A DNA stretch of 64,000 nucleotides from Comamonadaceae bacterium UBA4962 (GTDB taxonomy: Bacteria > Pseudomonadota > Gammaproteobacteria > Burkholderiales > Burkholderiaceae_C). Under the pieces are notes generated by a model. The model ran no database searches, was not told where the DNA came from, and saw only the letters and a program-made list of their open reading frames with translations. Location: assembly GCA_002397315.1 (NCBI GenBank), contig DHAE01000007.1:210875-274874 (forward strand). Reading direction: 5' to 3'. Position numbers and translations under genes: made by a program. Positions 27,802-37,238 of this stretch are shown in pieces. Position 1 is the first letter of the stretch, and each line of letters starts with the position of its first letter.

Positions 27802-29312
27802 GCCTTCCGCGCGCCGCGTCGGTTGCGCCCGGCCAGGGCGGCGGCGGCGATCGGCAGTTCGGCAGGCAGTTCGACGGCGGTCGGATCCGCAGGAGTCACC
27901 GCGGCAGCCACGGTGGCCGACGCCACGGGCGTCACGGACGCCGCGGAAACGGACGGGGTGTCCACAGTGGCCGGCGCGGCCGCGCCGTTGCGGCGGCGCG
28001 GTGCGTCTTCACTCGGCACCTGGGTGCTGTCGACCGTGGTGGCGGGTTGCGGGTCGTGTGCCAGGATGAAATCGCGGACCTGCGGGTACACGGTTTCGCG
28101 CCAGCGGCGGCCGCTGAAGATGCCGTAGTGGCCCGCGCCATGCACCTCGAAATGGCGGCGGTCTTCCGCGGGGATCGAGGTGCACAGGCCGTGCGCGGCT
28201 TCGGTCTGGCCGGAGCCGGAGATGTCGTCGAGCTCGCCTTCGATGGTGAGCAGCGCCGTGGTGCGGATGTCCTGCGGGCGCACGCGCTCGGGCTGGCCTT
28301 CGGGCGAGCGCACGTCCCAGGTGCCGTGCACGAGGTTGTAGTCCTGGAACACCGTCTTGATGGTTTCGAGGTAGTAGTCCGCGTCCATGTCGAGCACGGC
28401 GTTGTACTCGTCGTAGAACTTGCGGTGGGCCTCGGCGCTCGCGTCGTCGCCCTTGATCAGGTCCTTGAAGTAGTCGTAGTGGCTCTTGGCGTGCCGGTCG
28501 GGGTTCATCGCGACGAAGCCCGTGTGCTGCAGGAAGCCCGGGTACACGCGGCGGCCGGCGCCGGGGAAGCTGTCGGGCACCGGATAGATCACGTTGTTCT
28601 CGAACCACTCGAAGCTGCGCTGCGTGGCGAGGTTGTTCACGGCCGTGGGCGACTTGCGAGCGTCGATCGGGCCGCCCATCATCGTCATGGACAGCGGCGT
28701 CTTCTCGCCGCGGCTCGCCATGAGCGACACGGCCGCCAGCACCGGCACGGTGGGCTGGCAGACGCTCATCACGTGGCAGTTGCCGTACCGGCCCTGCAGC
28801 AGGCGGATGAATTCCTGCACGTAGTTGACGTAGTCGTCGAGGTGGAATTCACCTTCCGAGAGCGGCACGAGGCGCGCATTCTTCCAATCGGTGATGTAGA
28901 CCTTGTGGCCCTGCAGCATCGTGCGCACCGTATCGCGCAGCAGCGTGGCGTAGTGCCCGGACAGGGGCGCCACGATCAGGACGGCAGGCTGCCGCTTGAT
29001 GGTTTCGAGCGTGGAGGGCGTGTCGCAGAAGCGCTTGAAGCGGCGCAGCTCGCAGAAGGGCTTGTCCATCTCCACGCGCTCGTGGATGACGACTTCGTGG
29101 CCATCCACCTCCACCGTGGAGATGCCGAACACCGGCTTCTCGTAGTCCTTGCCCAGGCGGTAGAGCAGGTCGTAGCCGGCCGACATGCGCTGCGCGTAGG
29201 TCGTGTGGCTGAACGGCGAGACCGGGTTGCTGTAGATCTTGGAAACCGTTTGCGCCAGTTCGGCAAAGGGCTCCATGAGGGAGCGCTGCGTTTCGTAGAG
29301 GTTGTAGAGCAT
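27798..29312 (-). CDS. phaZ: Intracellular poly(3-hydroxybutyrate) depolymerase
   Basis: 504 residues from ATG 29312 (MLYNLYETQ); the open frame upstream lacks family similarity. The active-site box is SVCQPTVP with Cys185, matching the cysteine nucleophile of Cupriavidus PhaZ1-type depolymerases; a later DDISGSGQT and a C-terminal HGAGHYGIFSG supply the Asp and His. The last 75 residues are Ala/Pro/Thr/Val-rich. It breaks down the storage granules made by phaCAB, 11 kb away. Translationally coupled to the downstream RnfB-like gene by a 4-bp overlap. Upstream lies a TGC-rich palindrome that may bind PhaR. Confidence 0.93.
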   Translation of the reverse strand: MLYNLYETQRSLMEPFAELAQTVSKIYSNPVSPFSHTTYAQRMSAGYDLLYRLGKDYEKPVFGISTVEVDGHEVVIHERVEMDKPFCELRRFKRFCDTPSTLETIKRQPAVLIVAPLSGHYATLLRDTVRTMLQGHKVYITDWKNARLVPLSEGEFHLDDYVNYVQEFIRLLQGRYGNCHVMSVCQPTVPVLAAVSLMASRGEKTPLSMTMMGGPIDARKSPTAVNNLATQRSFEWFENNVIYPVPDSFPGAGRRVYPGFLQHTGFVAMNPDRHAKSHYDYFKDLIKGDDASAEAHRKFYDEYNAVLDMDADYYLETIKTVFQDYNLVHGTWDVRSPEGQPERVRPQDIRTTALLTIEGELDDISGSGQTEAAHGLCTSIPAEDRRHFEVHGAGHYGIFSGRRWRETVYPQVRDFILAHDPQPATTVDSTQVPSEDAPRRRNGAAAPATVDTPSVSAASVTPVASATVAAAVTPADPTAVELPAELPIAAAALAGRNRRGARKA

Positions 29313-29333
29313 GGGGCGGCTCGCCGAAAAATG

Positions 29334-29344
29334 TTGCAGTGCAA
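29334..29344. promoter_or_regulatory. Palindrome TTGCAGTGCAA upstream of phaZ
   Basis: Perfect 11-base palindrome 21 bp before the phaZ ATG, followed by another GCAGCA. TGC/GCA-rich sites are what PhaR recognises in several proteobacteria, so a PhaR operator is a reasonable inference. Confidence 0.4.
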
Positions 29345-29509
29345 TATAGCAGCACTTGGCGCCGGGCGTGTGGCGTGGAAGTACGGAGGCGTAGTCGCCA
29401 ATGCGACAGCCCGGGGCGGCCGGAAAAAGGGCTTTCGGCGCTGCGTTTTCAGTAGCAGTAAGCGGGAGTAACCACGTCGGCGGTGCGTCTTTTGCGCTCG
29501 TCGGGCGGC

Positions 29510-30586
29510 TCAACCGTGGTCACGCAGCCAGGCTTCGAACGCTTCCCGGGAGCTGTTGCGCAACGCCCGGCGGAACAGCGCGCGATCGCCGAGGTACAGG
29601 CAGTGGCGTATCACCGTGTACGCATTGAAGCTGGTCTGCGGGTTGGCTTCCTCGAAGTGCTGCTTATAGCGCTTCACGGTGCCGAGCGTGGCGCGCAGCA
29701 GGGTGTTGAACTGCGAGCGGGTGATGCCCGGCGCCCACCCCCGGATGTCGGCCACGAACAGATCGACCTTGCGCGGATCGAAATCGGAATCCTTGAAGAA
29801 GTGGTTGGCGATCTTCAGGAAGGTGAAGGCGTTGAGTTCGCTGCCGGGCGCCGCCGGACGCTCCCGCACCGCCTCGGCCGCCATGTCCGCCTCGGGCGCA
29901 TCTGCCGTGTCGTTTTCGTCGGGGGCCTGCAGCAGGCCGGCCTCGGTTTCGTCGCGGATCTGGCGGAATTCGCGGTCGGCCAGTTCGAAGAGCGCGGACA
30001 GCACGTTGATGCGTCGCTTGAGTTGGCCGGGAATCGCCTTCTTGTACTTGATCTTGTGGTCCAGCACGCTCCAGGAGTCCTGGATGATGGTGCGCACCTG
30101 CAGCTCGAACGGCTGGGCGGCATAGGCCGCATGCTCCGGCAGGCCGGCCTGTGCGGCATTCAGCCGCAGATCGAGGTGCAGTCCCTTGTAGCCGAAGGAG
30201 CCTTCCGTGCTTTCCATGGCCGACACCTTGTCGGTCACGTCGATCACGTCGAAATGCGATCGCACGGCGTCGGCCACCCTCTCCAGTTCGTCCTCGTAGA
30301 GGCACACCACCCGCACGCCGATCAGGTCGGTGATGTAGTGGCGAATTTCGTAGGGCGTATTCGCTTCTTCGAGGCCGGCCCGGTATTTGCGAGAGAACTT
30401 CGCGATACATTCCTCACGATCCTTCACACGTCCCTCGACCTTGGTGATATCCAGGTGCGGGGTGCGCGAGAGGATGGACTGCAGCAGGGCGATGTAGGAC
30501 GCGCAGGCGTATTGCAGGGCGGGCAGCTCCTGCTCATAGAAGGCGGCGAAGCCTTTCTCTTCCCTGGAAAAATCGAGCGACGGCAT
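29510..30586 (-). CDS. RelA/SpoT-domain (p)ppGpp synthetase with uncharacterised C-terminal half
   Basis: 358 residues from ATG 30586 (MPSLDFS). Residues about 45-185 form a RelA_SpoT synthetase domain: DLIGVR (87-92), GYKG (132-135), ELQVRT (161-166), Gln169 and HKIKYK (177-182). No HD hydrolase domain and no TGS/ACT regulatory domains are present, so it is a small alarmone synthetase-type enzyme expected to move pyrophosphate from ATP to GTP or GDP. Residues about 250-358 form a second helical region of unknown function after an acidic linker (220-240). No partner antitoxin gene is obvious. Upstream of phaZ, same strand, 197 bp apart; divergent from a GGDEF/EAL gene. Confidence 0.85.
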   Translation of the reverse strand: MPSLDFSREEKGFAAFYEQELPALQYACASYIALLQSILSRTPHLDITKVEGRVKDREECIAKFSRKYRAGLEEANTPYEIRHYITDLIGVRVVCLYEDELERVADAVRSHFDVIDVTDKVSAMESTEGSFGYKGLHLDLRLNAAQAGLPEHAAYAAQPFELQVRTIIQDSWSVLDHKIKYKKAIPGQLKRRINVLSALFELADREFRQIRDETEAGLLQAPDENDTADAPEADMAAEAVRERPAAPGSELNAFTFLKIANHFFKDSDFDPRKVDLFVADIRGWAPGITRSQFNTLLRATLGTVKRYKQHFEEANPQTSFNAYTVIRHCLYLGDRALFRRALRNSSREAFEAWLRDHG

Positions 30587-30802
30587 GAAAAAGGCAAGGG
30601 TACCGAAAAAAGTGCGATGCGCTGGCTTGGCCGCCCGGGCGGCGCTCGCGCGCGGGCCGATGGTAGTCCAATGCCGTGGAGGCCGGACGTCCCGGCCGGT
30701 AGGACTGCGCCGCGATCCGAACCCTTGGTCCGGAGCGCGTGGTGCGCGCCGGCGACACCAGGGCTTGCCACGGCGGCTCGGCCGTGCCACGCTGCGCCGC
30801 CC

Positions 30803-33619
30803 ATGACTGCGTTCCCACCCTCCCGCCCATCGCACGCGGCGCTGCGCGACGCCGTGCCGTTCTGGCACGTGCGCGTGGTGTTCGCTCCGCTGCTGTCGGC
30901 GGCACTGCTGGGAGTGACCTACCTGTACTGGCACCATGCGGAGCAATTGCAGCAGACGCGCCGCCAGCAGAACTTCGAGGCGGCCGCGGAGCGCGTGGTT
31001 TCCGGCCTGCGGGACCGCATGGGCGCCTATGAAATGGTGCTGCGGGGCCTCAAGGGTTATGTGGACGGTTCCGCCGACATCCATCCTCAGGAGTTCTCGG
31101 CATACGTCACGTCGCTGCAGTTGGACGTCACGCGCCCCGGTCTGCAGGCACTGTGCCTGCTCGAACTGGTGCCGCATGAGAATCTGCGCCTGCATGTGCA
31201 GTCGATGCGCGCGCAAGGCCTGGACCGCTACGAAGTCCGCTCGCGCGGCGACCGGGGCGCCTACGCGGTGGTCACCCGCGTGGAGCCGCGCACCCGGGGC
31301 AACCTGAGCGCGCTGGGGTTCGACACGGCCAGCCTGCCCGCGGCGCGCGAGGCGATGGACCGCGCGCGCGACACCGGAACGATGGCGCTGTCGGGCCTGT
31401 GGAGCGTGGCCGCCGACGACGATCCGGGCCTCATGATGTTCCTGCCCGTGTACCGCGGCGGCGGCATGCCGGCCACCCTGGAGGCGCGTCGAGACACCAT
31501 CCACGGCTGGGTCGCGGCGCCGTTCCGCCTGGCCGCGGTGGCGAGCGCGCTGGTGCGCGAACTCGATCCGGCGGTGTCGCTGCGCATCCAAGACGGGCCC
31601 GAACCCGACGGCGGGCAGGCGGCGGAACTCTACAACTCCGGCGATGGCGGTTCGCCCGCGCCGGCCGGGCGCGCCGACGCGTTGCGCGCGATGCGCGTGC
31701 TCGACGTGGGCGGCCGGCCCTGGACGCTGACCATGGAGCCGCTGCCGATCTTCGATCAGCGGCTGGGCCGCGACAACCACGCCCTCATCGCCTGCCTCGG
31801 AGCCCTCTTCAGCATCCTGGCGGGCTGGTTCATCGCATTGCAGGCCACCGGGCACCAGCGGGCGCTGGCGCTGGCGCGCTCCATGACGAGCGAGCTGCGT
31901 ACCGTGCGCGACAACCTGGAGGGCATCCTGCAGGCCGTGCCGGACGTGCTGTTCGAACTCGATCTCGCAGGCCGCATCCACTACCACCGCACGGCGCTTG
32001 CCGACCTGTCGTCCCAGCCCAGCCACGCTTTCGAGGGGCGTCTGCTGGCGGACGTGCTGCCCCCGGAGGTGGCGTCGGAATTCCTGCAGGCACTGCGCGA
32101 GGCCGAGGCCCAGGGCGTTTCGCTGGGCAGGCAGTTCCACCAGGACACGGCCGCCGGCCCGCGGTGGTTCGAGCTGTCCGTGGCGCGCCGCCCGGCCGAC
32201 CCGGCAGCCGGGTCGAATGCGGCGGCGCCATCGCGCTACGTGGCGCTCGCGCGCGACATCACCAGCCGGCGCGAAACCGAGGCGGCCATGCACCAGCTGG
32301 CCTATTACGACGCGCTCACCGGCCTGCCCAACCGGCGGCTGCTGTTCGACCAGCTGCAGGCGGCGCTGGACCATGCGCGGCGGGACGGCCGCATCGGCGC
32401 GCTGTTCTTCATCGACCTGGACAATTTCAAGCAGCTCAACGATGCGCGGGGCCATGCGGCGGGCGACCGCCTGCTGGTGCAGGTGGCGCGGCGTCTGGAG
32501 CGGCTGCTGCAGGGCTTCGGCAGCGTGGTGCGCATCGGCGGCGACGAGTTCGTCGTGCTCATCCCGCGCATCGCCAACGGCATCCAGGCCGGTGTGGATG
32601 CCGCCGGGGCGATGGCGGCGCGGCTGCGCGAGGGCATGGAGACGCCCTACGACCTGGGCAGCAACATCCACTATTCCGTCACCGCCAGCACCGGCGTGAC
32701 GCTGTTCCCCAAAGGCGGGGAGTCGGTGGACGATCTGCTGCGCGAGGCCGACACGGCGATGTACCGCGCCAAATCCTCCGGCGCCAACCGCGTGTGCTTC
32801 TTCGAGGCCGACATGCAGGCCGCCGCCCAGGAACGGCTGGCCCTGGAGCAGGACCTCGCGCAGGCCATCGCGGAAGACGCGCTGGAGATCCACATCCATT
32901 CGCAGGTGGACCGGGACGGCATCGTCTGCGGGGGCGAATTGCTGCTGCGCTGGCAGCATCCCGCGCACGGCAGCGTGTCGCCCGCGCGGTTCGTGGCCAT
33001 CGCGGAAGATTCCGGGCTGATCGTGCGGCTGGGCGCCCGCGTCATCCGCCGCGCCTGCGACGCGCTGGCCCAACTGCAGGCGGCGGGGCTGGACATGACC
33101 ATCTCGGTCAACGTGAGCGCGCGGCAGTTCCGGCAGGACGACTTCGTCGGCTACGTGCGCGATGCCCTGGCCTACAGCGGTGCCCCGGCCTCCCGGCTGA
33201 TCCTCGAGGTGACCGAAACCCTGCTCGTGGAGAACTGGCAGGATACGGCGCGCCGCATGGCCGAGCTGGTGCGTTTCGGCGTGCGATTTTCGATCGACGA
33301 TTTCGGCACCGGCTATTCCAGCCTGGCGTACCTGAAGCGCCTGCCGCTCTATGAACTCAAGATCGACCGGAGCTTCGTGCAGGATGCGCCCGACCATCCC
33401 AACGACGCCGCCATCGTGTGCGCCATCCTGTCGATGGCCCAGCATCTGCGGCTGCGCGTGGTCGCCGAAGGGGTCGAGACCGCCGCGCAGGCGGAATTCC
33501 TGATGCAGCACGGCTGCGACACGATGCAGGGCTACCTGTATGCGCAGCCCGTGCCGCTGCAGGATTGGCTGGCAACCCAGACCGGGGCCGCGCAGACCGG
33601 TTCCGCGGAAGTGGCCTGA
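30803..33619 (+). CDS. CHASE-PAS-GGDEF-EAL cyclic-di-GMP enzyme, membrane-bound
   Basis: 938 residues from ATG 30803. One helix near residues 22-42 and another near 325-345 bracket a periplasmic CHASE sensor domain (about 55-270). A PAS domain (about 370-490) leads to GGDEF (domain about 495-660, motif GGDEF intact at 579-583) and EAL (about 690-930). The EAL signature is ELL (712-714), but catalytic residues elsewhere are kept: NVSARQF, EVTET, DDFGTGYSSL, KIDRSF, AEGVET. It may both make and degrade cyclic-di-GMP, though in such hybrids one domain often dominates. Signal unknown. Convergent with dusA. Confidence 0.92.
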   Translation: MTAFPPSRPSHAALRDAVPFWHVRVVFAPLLSAALLGVTYLYWHHAEQLQQTRRQQNFEAAAERVVSGLRDRMGAYEMVLRGLKGYVDGSADIHPQEFSAYVTSLQLDVTRPGLQALCLLELVPHENLRLHVQSMRAQGLDRYEVRSRGDRGAYAVVTRVEPRTRGNLSALGFDTASLPAAREAMDRARDTGTMALSGLWSVAADDDPGLMMFLPVYRGGGMPATLEARRDTIHGWVAAPFRLAAVASALVRELDPAVSLRIQDGPEPDGGQAAELYNSGDGGSPAPAGRADALRAMRVLDVGGRPWTLTMEPLPIFDQRLGRDNHALIACLGALFSILAGWFIALQATGHQRALALARSMTSELRTVRDNLEGILQAVPDVLFELDLAGRIHYHRTALADLSSQPSHAFEGRLLADVLPPEVASEFLQALREAEAQGVSLGRQFHQDTAAGPRWFELSVARRPADPAAGSNAAAPSRYVALARDITSRRETEAAMHQLAYYDALTGLPNRRLLFDQLQAALDHARRDGRIGALFFIDLDNFKQLNDARGHAAGDRLLVQVARRLERLLQGFGSVVRIGGDEFVVLIPRIANGIQAGVDAAGAMAARLREGMETPYDLGSNIHYSVTASTGVTLFPKGGESVDDLLREADTAMYRAKSSGANRVCFFEADMQAAAQERLALEQDLAQAIAEDALEIHIHSQVDRDGIVCGGELLLRWQHPAHGSVSPARFVAIAEDSGLIVRLGARVIRRACDALAQLQAAGLDMTISVNVSARQFRQDDFVGYVRDALAYSGAPASRLILEVTETLLVENWQDTARRMAELVRFGVRFSIDDFGTGYSSLAYLKRLPLYELKIDRSFVQDAPDHPNDAAIVCAILSMAQHLRLRVVAEGVETAAQAEFLMQHGCDTMQGYLYAQPVPLQDWLATQTGAAQTGSAEVA

Positions 33620-33647
33620 CGGAACGCCGCGGGGCGCGCTGCCAGGA

Positions 33648-34688
33648 TCAGGAGGTGGCAGCCTGCGAGGCCTCGGGTGTGTCCTGCGCAACCGTCGCCG
33701 TCTCCCGCAACGGCGCGCGCGCGATGGCCAGCACCTCGTGCGCAGGCAGGTGCTTCAGGCGGTGGTCGCTCCACACCTGCCGCCAGCGCCGCGCACCGGG
33801 CAACCCGTTGCGCAGGCCCAGCATGTGCCGCGCGATCGCATACCAGGGCGTGTCGTGCAGCGCGGCTTCGCGCGCCATGTAGTCGACCATCGCGTCCTCG
33901 ATGCCTTCGCGGGTGAGGCCGGCATCGGCCTCGCCGAAGTAGAGCGCGTCCCAGCGGGCGAGCCACCAGGGGTTGTGGTAGGCCTCGCGGCCGATCATCG
34001 CGCCGTCGAGTCCACCGCCCAGCGCCTCCTGCACGGCCGCATCGGTGGCCAGGCCGCCGTTGATCGTGATGACCAGGTGCGGAAACTCGGCCTTGAGCCG
34101 GTGCACGACGTCGTAGCGCAGCGGCGGAATCTCGCGGTTCTCCTTGGGAGAGAGGCCTTCCAGCCAGGCGTTGCGCGCATGGACGGCGAAGACGCGGCAG
34201 CCGGCCTCGGCGACGGTGCCCACGAAATCCCGCACGAAGGCGTAGTCCTCGCTGCGGCCGATGCCGATGCGGTGCTTGACGGTGACGGGCACGGCCACCG
34301 CATCCACCATCGCCTTCACGCAGTCGGCCACCAATGGCGGCTCGTTCATCAGGCAGGCACCGAACGCGCCGCGCTGCACGCGCTCGCTGGGGCAGCCGCA
34401 GTTCAGGTTGATCTCGCCATAGCCCCATCGCTCTCCGAGCCGCGCCGCATGCGCGAGATCGGCCGGCTCGCTGCCGCCCAGCTGCAGCGCCACCGGATGC
34501 TCCTCGGCATTGAAGCGCAGGTGCCGTTCCACGTCGCCGTGCACCAGCGCGCCCGTGGTCACCATCTCGGTGTAGAGCAGGGCATGGCGGCTCAGCAGCC
34601 GGTGGAAGTAGCGGCAGTGGCGGTCGGTCCAGTCCATCATCGGGGCGACGGACAGGCGCCACGAATGGGGGGCGGCGGAAAGGGACAC
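33648..34688 (-). CDS. dusA: tRNA-dihydrouridine(20/20a) synthase
   Basis: 346 residues if the GTG at 34688 is used; there is no ATG between it and the first conserved residues (RLSVAPMMDWTDRHCRYFHRL region), and no good ribosome site, so the start is uncertain. FMN-binding and catalytic features: VALQLGGSEP, NLNCGCPSERV with the active-site Cys, VKHRIGI, and INGGL. DusA reduces U20/U20a in the D-loop of tRNA. No operon partners; the next gene upstream on the same strand is 170 bp away. Confidence 0.92.
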   Translation of the reverse strand: MSLSAAPHSWRLSVAPMMDWTDRHCRYFHRLLSRHALLYTEMVTTGALVHGDVERHLRFNAEEHPVALQLGGSEPADLAHAARLGERWGYGEINLNCGCPSERVQRGAFGACLMNEPPLVADCVKAMVDAVAVPVTVKHRIGIGRSEDYAFVRDFVGTVAEAGCRVFAVHARNAWLEGLSPKENREIPPLRYDVVHRLKAEFPHLVITINGGLATDAAVQEALGGGLDGAMIGREAYHNPWWLARWDALYFGEADAGLTREGIEDAMVDYMAREAALHDTPWYAIARHMLGLRNGLPGARRWRQVWSDHRLKHLPAHEVLAIARAPLRETATVAQDTPEASQAATS

Positions 34689-34857
34689 AGGAGAAAATGA
34701 AAAAGGGGAGCGGAAAGGTGCCGCAAGCGCTGGAAAGGCGTGAGAGGCCCGGCAGAACTCGCAATTATCCCATCGCCTTCCATAACGCGCGCCACCGGTA
34801 TCAGCGCGTCGGCTGGCACCGTCTCCACGGACGAGCGCCAGGAACCCAACGCCCGGC

Positions 34858-37008
34858 CTACGACACGGCCGCCTCGTCCGGCGGCCGCGTCGCCGGACCG
34901 GTACGCTCCGCCGCATCGTCGCGGAAGCGCCGGCAATGGTTCTTGCCCTCCTGCTTCGCCTCGTACATCGCATGGTCCGCCTGCCGCAGCAGCAGGTCCG
35001 GATCGCCGCCGTCGAGCGGGTAGAAGCTGAGGCCCATGCTGGCCGAGACGAAACCCTGGCCCTTGGGCAGCGGCACGGGCTGGCGCACGGCCTGCAGGAT
35101 GCGGTCGATGAGCGGTCCGCAATCCTCGGGCGTCTGCAGTCCGTTGATGAGCAGCACCATCTCGTCGCCGCCCAGCCGGCCGAGGGTGTCCTCCGCGCGC
35201 AGCTGCGATTGGATGCGGCGACCCACCTCGATGAGCAACTGGTCGCCGGCCGCGTGGCCGTGCTGGTCGTTCACGCGCTTGAAGCCGTCCAGATCGAGGT
35301 AGCACACGGCCAGCAATTGCCGCCGCCGCTGCGCCTGGGCGATGCCCTGCACCAGCCGGTCGGCCAGCAGGCGCCGGTTGGGCAGGCCGGTGAGGCTGTC
35401 GTAGAGCGCGATGTGCTGCAGCTCCTGCTCGTGCGCCTTGATCTGGCTGATGTCGCTGATCACCACGATGTAGTGGTGCGGATGCCCCTCCTTGCCCAGC
35501 ACGCCCGCGATGGACATGCGCTGCGGCATGGCGATGCCCAGGCCGCGTCCCAGCACTTCGCCCTGCCAGTAGCCCTGGGCTTGCACCGAGCGCCAGATCG
35601 CGGGAAAGCGCGGCCGGCCGCCCTGGGCTTCGGCACCCGCCTCGTCGTCGGACTCGTCCGGGGGCGGATACAGGTCTTCCACCGGCGTGCCGAGCAGGTC
35701 CTCGCGGCACAGCCCGGTCATGCGCTCGAAGGCGGGGTTGGCGTCCACCACGTGGTGGTCGGAATCCAGGATCAGCACCGCCTCGTAGCTGTGCTCGAAC
35801 ACGCTGGCGGCGATGCCCAGCCGCATCTCGGCCTCCTTGATGCCGCGCAGATCGGTGAGAAAACCCACGAACAGCGGGCCGTCCGGCGTGTCCGCGCGGC
35901 CGATGGCCAGGCGCAGGGGCACGGCGCTGCCGTCGCGGTGCAGGCCGGCCACCTCGCGGCCCGTGCCGATGATGCGCGCCTCGCCCGTGCTCAGGTAGCG
36001 CTGCAGGTAGCCGTCGTGCGCCTGGGCGTGCGGCTCGGGCATCAGCATGCGGACGTTGCGGCCGAGCACGTCGGCCGCGGGGTAGCCGAAGATGCGCTCG
36101 GCCGACTGGTTGAAGCTTTGCACGATGCCGTGTCCGTCGATGGTGACGATGCCGTCCACGGCCGTGTCCACCAGCGTGCGCAGCCGGGATTCTTCGCGCC
36201 GCACCTTGCGGTAGAGATCGCGGTACAGGATGAAGCCGTTCACCGCGCCGGCGAACAGGCCCACGCAGGCGGTCACCAGCGTCACCGTGAGCGCGAGCAT
36301 CTGCACCCACTGGTGGCCGTCGCCACCGCCCGGCTCGGGCTGGCCGACGAAGCGCGCGGCCGCCATGGCGGTGTAGTGCATGCCGGAGATGGCGACGCCC
36401 ATGATCGCGCCCCCGAGCACGTTCGCCTGCCAGGGCGAGAGGCCGATGCGGCGCTGCAGGATGAACCGCACCCACAGCGCCGCGTTGGCCAGCCCCACGG
36501 CCACGGCGATCGACGCGGTGAACCAGAGCGGGTCGTAGCGCAGCAAAGGGGCCATGCGCATGGCCGCCATGCCCATGTAGTGCATCGTGCCGATGCCGGC
36601 CCCCACCAGCACGCCACCCAGCAGCAATTGCCGTCGCGTCACGTGCGGATGCGACAGCAGCGACAGCGCCAGCCAGGACGCGGCCATGGCCGGCAGCATC
36701 GAGAGGAGGGTGACGGCGATGTCGTAGCCCACCGTGGTGCACAGCGTGAACGACAGCATGCCGATGAAATGCATGGCCCAGATGCCGGCGCCCAGCGCCA
36801 CGCCCGCGCTCGTGAGCGCGAGCCGGCGCGACAGGGCCGTCTGGGCGTCGCGGGCCTGGCCCGAGAGATGCAGCGCGAGGGTGGACGTGAGGACGGCGAC
36901 CGCGACGGAGAGCGCGACCAGCGCGGGATCATGCCTGCCCGTGAGCAGCGCGTCGGCCGGCAATCCGCCGTCGCCGTCCAGCAGGAAAAAGCGTTCCAGC
37001 TCCAGCAT
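34858..37008 (-). CDS. MHYT-PAS-PAS-GGDEF diguanylate cyclase with GGDEM active site
   Basis: 716 residues; GGGAGGAAG lies upstream of ATG 37008. The N-terminal membrane sensor has seven predicted helices and three MHYT-type motifs (MHFIGM at 79, MHYMGM at 142, MHYTAM at 210), thought to bind a metal and sense a diatomic gas. Two PAS domains follow (about 275-385 and 395-520), then a GGDEF domain (about 530-690) whose signature is GGDEM (613-617). Met for Phe in the last place is tolerated in some active cyclases. No EAL domain. It likely makes cyclic-di-GMP in response to redox or gas signals. Confidence 0.9.
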   Translation of the reverse strand: MLELERFFLLDGDGGLPADALLTGRHDPALVALSVAVAVLTSTLALHLSGQARDAQTALSRRLALTSAGVALGAGIWAMHFIGMLSFTLCTTVGYDIAVTLLSMLPAMAASWLALSLLSHPHVTRRQLLLGGVLVGAGIGTMHYMGMAAMRMAPLLRYDPLWFTASIAVAVGLANAALWVRFILQRRIGLSPWQANVLGGAIMGVAISGMHYTAMAAARFVGQPEPGGGDGHQWVQMLALTVTLVTACVGLFAGAVNGFILYRDLYRKVRREESRLRTLVDTAVDGIVTIDGHGIVQSFNQSAERIFGYPAADVLGRNVRMLMPEPHAQAHDGYLQRYLSTGEARIIGTGREVAGLHRDGSAVPLRLAIGRADTPDGPLFVGFLTDLRGIKEAEMRLGIAASVFEHSYEAVLILDSDHHVVDANPAFERMTGLCREDLLGTPVEDLYPPPDESDDEAGAEAQGGRPRFPAIWRSVQAQGYWQGEVLGRGLGIAMPQRMSIAGVLGKEGHPHHYIVVISDISQIKAHEQELQHIALYDSLTGLPNRRLLADRLVQGIAQAQRRRQLLAVCYLDLDGFKRVNDQHGHAAGDQLLIEVGRRIQSQLRAEDTLGRLGGDEMVLLINGLQTPEDCGPLIDRILQAVRQPVPLPKGQGFVSASMGLSFYPLDGGDPDLLLRQADHAMYEAKQEGKNHCRRFRDDAAERTGPATRPPDEAAVS

Positions 37009-37238
37009 GCCCGATCTTCCTCCCGATGGGGCGGCCGCGCATGCCCCCGGGCGTGGCCGGGGCCGCTCGCGCACCGCCGATGGCCGTCCCGTCGGCCCGA
37101 CGTATTGTGAGTGGTGTGGTGCGCCAATGATGGGGGGTGCAGGGCCTGCCGGCAAGCTGCGGAACCAATACCCGAGCCCTGCGTCGTCTCGAGGCCGCCC
37201 GGGGATGCGGCCGCGCCGCGTGGAAAGCGGCGAACGAC

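Noticed and set aside
29510..33691. 1393-codon minus-strand open frame across the GGDEF/EAL gene
   Set aside because: Only the last 358 codons (from Met 30586) look like protein (RelA/SpoT domain); the rest is antisense to a clear multidomain gene.
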